Assembly: GCA_000380705.1 (NCBI GenBank)
Contig: AQYM01000033.1
Location: 53,568-62,502 of the forward strand
Origin: Crenarchaeota archaeon SCGC AAA471-B05
Lineage (GTDB): Archaea > Thermoproteota > Thermoprotei > Gearchaeales > Gearchaeaceae
DNA length: 8,935 nucleotides
Reading direction: 5' to 3'
Part shown: positions 6,696 through 8,935 of the stretch, in pieces
Layout of the letters: each line of letters begins with the position of its first letter
Position numbering within the stretch: the stretch's first letter is position 1
Made by a program: the position numbers and the translations under genes
The notes under the pieces: generated by a model
What the model was told of the DNA's origin: nothing
What the model saw: the letters and a program-made list of their open reading frames with translations, nothing else
The model's database searches: none

Positions 6696-7162
6696 TATAT
6701 AAAGATGTATATATAGTATTACATAATGTCCTAAGTCCTCAAAAATTAATAGATTTTGTTTCAACATGCGTTAGCTTTGGGGTTACGAATATAATATTAA
6801 GCAAAGTAGGAGGATCTGCCGCTCAATTAGGAATAGGAGAAGCCTTTAAAATAGCGCTTAAATATAACGCTAAAATTATAGTTTTGCCGGATCTTTTGGA
6901 TATTAAAACAATTTTCTCCTACCCAATTTTTTTCATAGTTCAAAAAGAGTATGCAAAAGAAGAAATAAATATTGAAGAAATATATCAAAACTATTTAGAA
7001 TATAAAGGTATAATTTTTATTTTTGGAGGATTGGAACCTGGTTTTTCTAGAAAAGAATTAGAAATGGGTAAAAGTTTCCATGTTGGTTTAGGGAACGATG
7101 TACCTACGATCGCATTACTTTCGGTTGTATTGTACTTGATTAAAAATAAATTCAAAAATTAA
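6692..7162 (+). CDS. SPOUT-like protein (COG4080/DUF2122 type, once called RecB-family nuclease)
   Basis: I place the start at the ATG at 6692, which overlaps the methyltransferase stop as ATGA and gives 156 residues starting MIYKDVYIVLHNV. The in-frame ATG 27 bases earlier lies inside the preceding gene and adds a lysine-rich stretch with no family look. The C-terminal half (IFGGLEPGFSRKELEMG, then HVGLGNDVPTIALLSVVLY) resembles the knotted AdoMet-binding end of SPOUT RNA methylases. The N-terminal VLHNVLSPQKLIDFVSTC and GVTNIILSK suit the same fold. An archaeal group with this pattern is often labelled RecB-family nuclease, but I see no RecB nuclease motif. A role in RNA methylation is inference. 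The stop lies 6 bases from the 3' end of the opposing tRNA-Val, and its terminal Lys/Asn codons are the same bases as the T tracts behind that tRNA. Confidence 0.78.
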   Translation: MIYKDVYIVLHNVLSPQKLIDFVSTCVSFGVTNIILSKVGGSAAQLGIGEAFKIALKYNAKIIVLPDLLDIKTIFSYPIFFIVQKEYAKEEINIEEIYQNYLEYKGIIFIFGGLEPGFSRKELEMGKSFHVGLGNDVPTIALLSVVLYLIKNKFKN

Positions 7163-7164
7163 AA
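7142..7164 (-). terminator. T tracts downstream of tRNA-Val
   Basis: Reading past the tRNA-Val 3' end, the minus strand holds three T runs (7161-7164, 7154-7158, 7142-7146), adequate for archaeal intrinsic termination. They lie opposite the last codons and stop of the SPOUT-like gene. Confidence 0.5.
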
Positions 7165-7168
7165 TTAA

Positions 7169-7242
7169 TGGGCCGGCTCGGATTTGAACCGAGGACCTTC
7201 GCCTCGTAAGGGCGACATCCTACCAGGCTAGACTACCGGCCC
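7169..7242 (-). tRNA. tRNA-Val(UAC)
   Basis: The 74-nt RNA is a standard class I cloverleaf. The acceptor stem GGGCCGG pairs with CCGGCCC, with discriminator A. The anticodon arm UCGCC-CUUACGA-GGCGA gives anticodon UAC (codon GUA, and GUN by wobble). The variable loop is AGGUC and the T arm CUCGG-UUCAAAU-CCGAG. There is no intron, and CCA is not encoded. Confidence 0.97.
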
Positions 7243-7264
7243 TTTTATAATAATAAAATAAGTT

Positions 7265-7272
7265 ATTTTTAA
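7265..7272 (-). promoter_or_regulatory. TATA box of tRNA-Val
   Basis: TTAAAAAT on the minus strand is centred 26-27 bases upstream of the tRNA 5' end at 7242, the same distance as for the SRP RNA. On the plus strand the same area is two T runs, which could end the methyltransferase-SPOUT transcript after it has crossed the tRNA antisense. Confidence 0.7.
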
Positions 7273-7344
7273 TTTTTATTTGGAGTTGTAAGGAGAAACC
7301 CATCTTTTAAAGCATGATGAATTATAAAAATTAAAACTTATTTT

Positions 7345-7358
7345 TCCTAAATATAGGA
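7345..7358. repeat. Small inverted repeat TCCTA-AATA-TAGGA
   Basis: Perfect 5-base arms are separated by 4 bases, in the spacer between the acidic microprotein terminator and the tRNA-Val promoter. It could be a protein-binding site or a weak hairpin; nothing else in this spacer (7273-7398) looks like a gene, and its short ATG-initiated frames are all under 10 codons. Confidence 0.4.
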
Positions 7359-7398
7359 GTCTAGGTTATTTCAGAAAGTATCATCAAAATTCAATATT

Positions 7399-7418
7399 AA
7401 AAAATTAAATTAAAAAAA
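7399..7418 (-). terminator. Double poly-U terminator of the acidic microprotein gene
   Basis: Six bases after the microprotein stop codon the minus strand carries a run of seven T (7412-7418), and a second run of six T (7399-7404) follows 7 bases later. Tandem U runs without a hairpin are the usual archaeal terminator form. Confidence 0.65.
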
Positions 7419-7423
7419 TTCGA

Positions 7424-7492
7424 TTATTCAAACTCTTCAAACTCTTCTAATTCTTCAAATTCCTCAAACTCTTCAAACTCTTCTTCCTCCAT
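7424..7492 (-). CDS. 22-residue acidic Glu-Glu-Phe repeat microprotein
   Basis: The ORF is ATG, GAG, GAA, then six 9-base units coding EEF, EEF, EEF, EEL, EEF, EEF, then a final Glu and TAA. Sixteen of the 22 residues are Glu; the others are the initiator Met, five Phe and one Leu. No basic residue is present. The units differ mainly by GAA/GAG exchanges, which are silent, plus one Phe-to-Leu change; this suggests selection on the peptide rather than pure repeat slippage. A TATA box 25-32 bases upstream of the ATG predicts an almost leaderless mRNA, and poly-U tracts follow the stop at once, so the gene has its own compact unit of about 80-95 nt. The gene is too short for ordinary annotation. 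I do not recognise the function. Options include an acidic decoy for a nucleic-acid-binding protein, a peptide partner of a basic protein, or a small RNA whose ORF is incidental. Translation is inferred, not shown. Confidence 0.62.
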   Translation of the reverse strand: MEEEEFEEFEEFEELEEFEEFE

Positions 7493-7516
7493 AATTGCTT
7501 ATAATGTTTTTTCTTT

Positions 7517-7524
7517 TTTATATA
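7517..7524 (-). promoter_or_regulatory. TATA box of the acidic microprotein gene
   Basis: TATATAAA, inside the minus-strand run TAAAAATATATAAAAAAG, is centred about 28 bases upstream of the ATG at 7492. Using the TATA-to-start distance seen for the three RNA genes here, transcription would begin near 7494-7496, giving a leader of only about 2-4 bases. Confidence 0.65.
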
Positions 7525-7776
7525 TTTTTATTTATTGCAAAAACCAAATGTCGATAAAAACAATTTATAACAATATAGCACTCATACAGTCAAATAACCA
7601 TTGTTTTTAACCCACAATGAATTTTTACACCGTCTTCTTTTCTGTCTTGAAATGACCTACTTGATTTTATTGTAAAACTTTGCCCTTTATGCTAGAAAAA
7701 ACCATAATTTATACTGAATTTTCCTCTTTAAGAGAATATATGAAAATAAATTCCTTAAATTAATTAGTATAGAATA
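7525..7776. other. Divergent intergenic spacer without a recognisable gene
   Basis: The spacer between the microprotein promoter (minus) and the 108-aa gene (plus) is long for this compact window, where most junctions are under 70 bases. I find no ORF with a convincing start, no tRNA and no proper C/D box set. A weak hairpin pairs 7599-7604 with 7614-7619 (CATTGT/ACAATG). TATA candidates for the rightward gene are CTTTAAGA (7726-7733), TATATGAA (7737-7744) and CTTAAATT (7754-7761); none has decisive spacing to the ATG at 7777. Confidence 0.6.
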
Positions 7777-8103
7777 ATGATACTAATTTGGGCTGATAAA
7801 GTAAAATATGATTCAATAAAAGAACTATTCTCTTCTCTTGATTTAAACAAAGCAGAAATTATATTTGAAGAAAATGGAAAATTTTTTCACGGAAGCTTTA
7901 AAAGACCTGCTAGAAAAAAGGATGTTAAAATCTTACAGTTTGTTGATTATGAGAACTTTAAGAATAAAATTGCTATAGAAATTATAAAATCAGTAAATAA
8001 GCCTTTTTATTATAGGGAATTGAAAAAAATTAAAAGAAAGGATTCTTTATTAAAAAAATACAAAGATACTCATAATATACTTTTTTTATTCTCTAAAAAT
8101 TAA
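7777..8103 (+). CDS. Unrecognised small basic protein, 108 aa
   Basis: I do not recognise this family. The product is 108 residues, very rich in Lys and with few acidic residues in its second half, so it should be strongly basic. It starts MILIWADKVKYDSIKELF. A central segment, GKFFHGSFKRPARKKDVKIL (about 34-53), is the most distinctive part and looks like a basic loop between strands. A helix-like segment and a Lys/Arg cluster (ELKKIKRKDSLLKK, about 81-94) follow. There are no membrane segments, cysteines or signal peptide. A stop codon 9 bases upstream in frame rules out a longer N-terminus. It lies 8 bases before the THUMP-domain gene on the same strand, so the two probably share a transcript; a role in RNA binding is a guess from charge and context. 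Confidence 0.72.
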   Translation: MILIWADKVKYDSIKELFSSLDLNKAEIIFEENGKFFHGSFKRPARKKDVKILQFVDYENFKNKIAIEIIKSVNKPFYYRELKKIKRKDSLLKKYKDTHNILFLFSKN

Positions 8104-8111
8104 TTAATTTG

Positions 8112-8663
8112 ATGAAAACGGAAAAAGGAATTTTAATAACCACCTTTAGAGGCAGGGAGGATGATTGTGCAGAAGAAGCATGGTATATTTTTTCTGAAAT
8201 AGGCTATACAGATTTTTGGCCAGAAAAGATAGGCATGCCGGGTATAGTAATATTAAAAGTTTCTTTTGATCCTATAAAAGCTGTAGAAGATCTAATTAAA
8301 TATGCAAAAGATAAAGTATGGGGGATTAGATATATTTTAAAGGCTATTCCTCTTGAGATAATTACAGAAACAGATTATGAGAAGATTTCCAATGCTGTTG
8401 AGGTTTTAGCTAACAAAATAGAGGAAAACAAAACTTATAGGATTTCTGTTACAAACAGAGGATCTAGTTTGTCAAGTAGAACTATAATAGAAAAAAGTGC
8501 GGAAAAAATTAACAGGAAAGTTGATTTAAAAAATTTTGATTACGAAGTAATAATAGAAATCTTGGGCAATATTTCAGGTATATCTATATTGAAACGAGAG
8601 CAAGTATTCTCTTTACATAAAATAAGGGAACAGGCTATAAAAGAAATAAGTGGTCAGGAGTAG
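8112..8663 (+). CDS. THUMP-domain RNA-binding protein (Tan1/THUMPD1-like)
   Basis: I choose the ATG at 8112 (183 residues, MKTEKGILITTFRGREDDC); the TTG directly before it is in frame but a poorer start. The N-terminal part (about 1-75) includes GREDDCAEEAWYIFSEIG and a strand-rich segment like the ferredoxin-like region that precedes THUMP domains. The C-terminal part (about 90-175), with TYRISVTNRGSSLSS, IIEKSAEKINRKVDLKNFDYEVIIEILGNISGIS, matches the THUMP pattern: a conserved R-G-S segment, then V-DL--P/D-Y-V-IEI. No methyltransferase or thiolase domain is attached, so it is a stand-alone THUMP protein. The eukaryotic counterpart Tan1/THUMPD1 helps form N4-acetylcytidine in tRNA, so an adaptor role in tRNA modification is plausible. 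The last 10 bases overlap the convergent Cgi121 gene. It follows the 108-aa gene by 8 bases. Confidence 0.85.
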   Translation: MKTEKGILITTFRGREDDCAEEAWYIFSEIGYTDFWPEKIGMPGIVILKVSFDPIKAVEDLIKYAKDKVWGIRYILKAIPLEIITETDYEKISNAVEVLANKIEENKTYRISVTNRGSSLSSRTIIEKSAEKINRKVDLKNFDYEVIIEILGNISGISILKREQVFSLHKIREQAIKEISGQE

Positions 8664-8935
8664 GTTTCAATTAATGATATTCGAGTTAATATTTCATAAA
8701 ATATATTATTTGTGACAAGATTATAAGTCGACTTTAATTCAGCCAATTTATTTTCATAAAAGTCTAGTAAACAATCATCTTCGGTTATATCTAAGTCTTT
8801 TTTGAAAGTGAAAATGGCGGATTTTATTTTTTCCAGATCCGTATCACAGCATACCAGTATAGCTTCCTTTACATTTTCGTTAATTCCCACCACAGAAAAA
8901 GCTTCCTTTATATTTTTTCTCCCGCATAATCTTAC
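8654..8935 (-). CDS. cgi121: KEOPS subunit Cgi121, C-terminal part (5'-partial)
   Basis: The minus-strand frame is open to the window edge (residues VRLCGRKNIKEAFSVVG before the apparent GTG at 8893), so that GTG is internal and about the first 50-60 residues lie outside. The visible 93 residues include the arginine-to-EA segment, then G-INENVKEAILVCCDTD and KIKSAIFTF, and end FYEILTRISLIETYS. This agrees with the C-terminal half of Cgi121, where a LxxIAL/SLIE-like helix closes the protein. Cgi121 binds the Bud32 kinase and the tRNA 3' CCA end within KEOPS, which makes t6A37 of tRNAs decoding ANN codons. Its stop lies inside the end of the THUMP gene (10-base tail-to-tail overlap). The assignment rests on pattern memory of archaeal Cgi121 and is good but not certain. 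Confidence 0.8.
   Translation of the reverse strand, partial: VRLCGRKNIKEAFSVVGINENVKEAILVCCDTDLEKIKSAIFTFKKDLDITEDDCLLDFYENKLAELKSTYNLVTNNIFYEILTRISLIETYS

Noticed and set aside
5736..7162. Restriction-modification system
   Set aside because: There is a methyltransferase, but the neighbouring gene shows no nuclease motif; it looks like a SPOUT fold.
7314..7320. ATGATGA resembling box C on the plus strand
   Set aside because: No CTGA box D follows within a plausible distance.
7345..7358. TCCTA/TAGGA inverted repeat as a transposon end or attachment site
   Set aside because: The arms are only 5 bases, there is no direct repeat, and no integrase, transposase or second tRNA fragment is nearby.
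7371..7386. Possible C/D box sRNA on the minus strand (TGATGA then CTGA)
   Set aside because: Only 6 bases separate the boxes, too few for a guide, and no C'/D' pair follows.
8891..8893. GTG as the start of the last minus-strand gene
   Set aside because: The upstream frame is open to the window edge and fits Cgi121, so the gene is cut by the window, not short.

Overview
This window looks like chromosome of a hyperthermophilic crenarchaeon, most likely one of the Sulfolobales. The protein genes are very AT-rich, while the SRP RNA and both tRNAs are strikingly GC-rich. There is an archaeal DnaG, an archaeal Pelota, a roughly 314-nt archaeal 7S RNA, a KEOPS Cgi121 subunit and a THUMP protein. 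Sulfolobus-type TATA boxes sit about 26 bases before RNA 5' ends and before almost leaderless start codons. Species cannot be fixed from the sequence alone.

Left part (1-4204, + strand): a tight four-gene run of dnaG (5' end outside the window), pelA, a site-2-type (M50) membrane protease with a PDZ domain, and a TtuA/NcsA-type tRNA 2-thiolase. The genes overlap or lie 1 base apart. DnaG is an exosome-associated protein in archaea and Pelota rescues stalled ribosomes, so the run has an RNA-surveillance flavour.

Centre (4225-4659, - strand): the SRP 7S RNA gene, with tRNA-Ser(GCU) directly upstream in tandem. The likely T-tract terminator of the tRNA is physically the same bases as the TATA box of the SRP RNA. 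Diverging from these on the + strand is a PfkB-family kinase (4706-5671). It is followed by a separate two-gene unit with its own promoter: a C5-cytosine methyltransferase and a SPOUT-like protein joined by an ATGA overlap (5736-7162). That unit runs tail to tail into tRNA-Val(UAC) (- strand).

Right part (7243-8935): a 534-base stretch without a long gene. It contains the most unusual object in the window, a complete miniature transcription unit on the - strand (TATA box, almost leaderless ATG, 22-codon ORF, poly-U terminator). Its ORF encodes a peptide made almost only of Glu-Glu-Phe repeats. Then come an unrecognised 108-aa basic protein, a THUMP-domain protein, and on the opposite strand the C-terminal part of Cgi121, overlapping tail to tail.

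Taken together the window is a housekeeping translation and RNA-maintenance neighbourhood: tRNA thiolation, THUMP and KEOPS factors, SPOUT-like protein, tRNAs, SRP RNA, Pelota and DnaG. I see no CRISPR array, transposon, integrase or restriction endonuclease.
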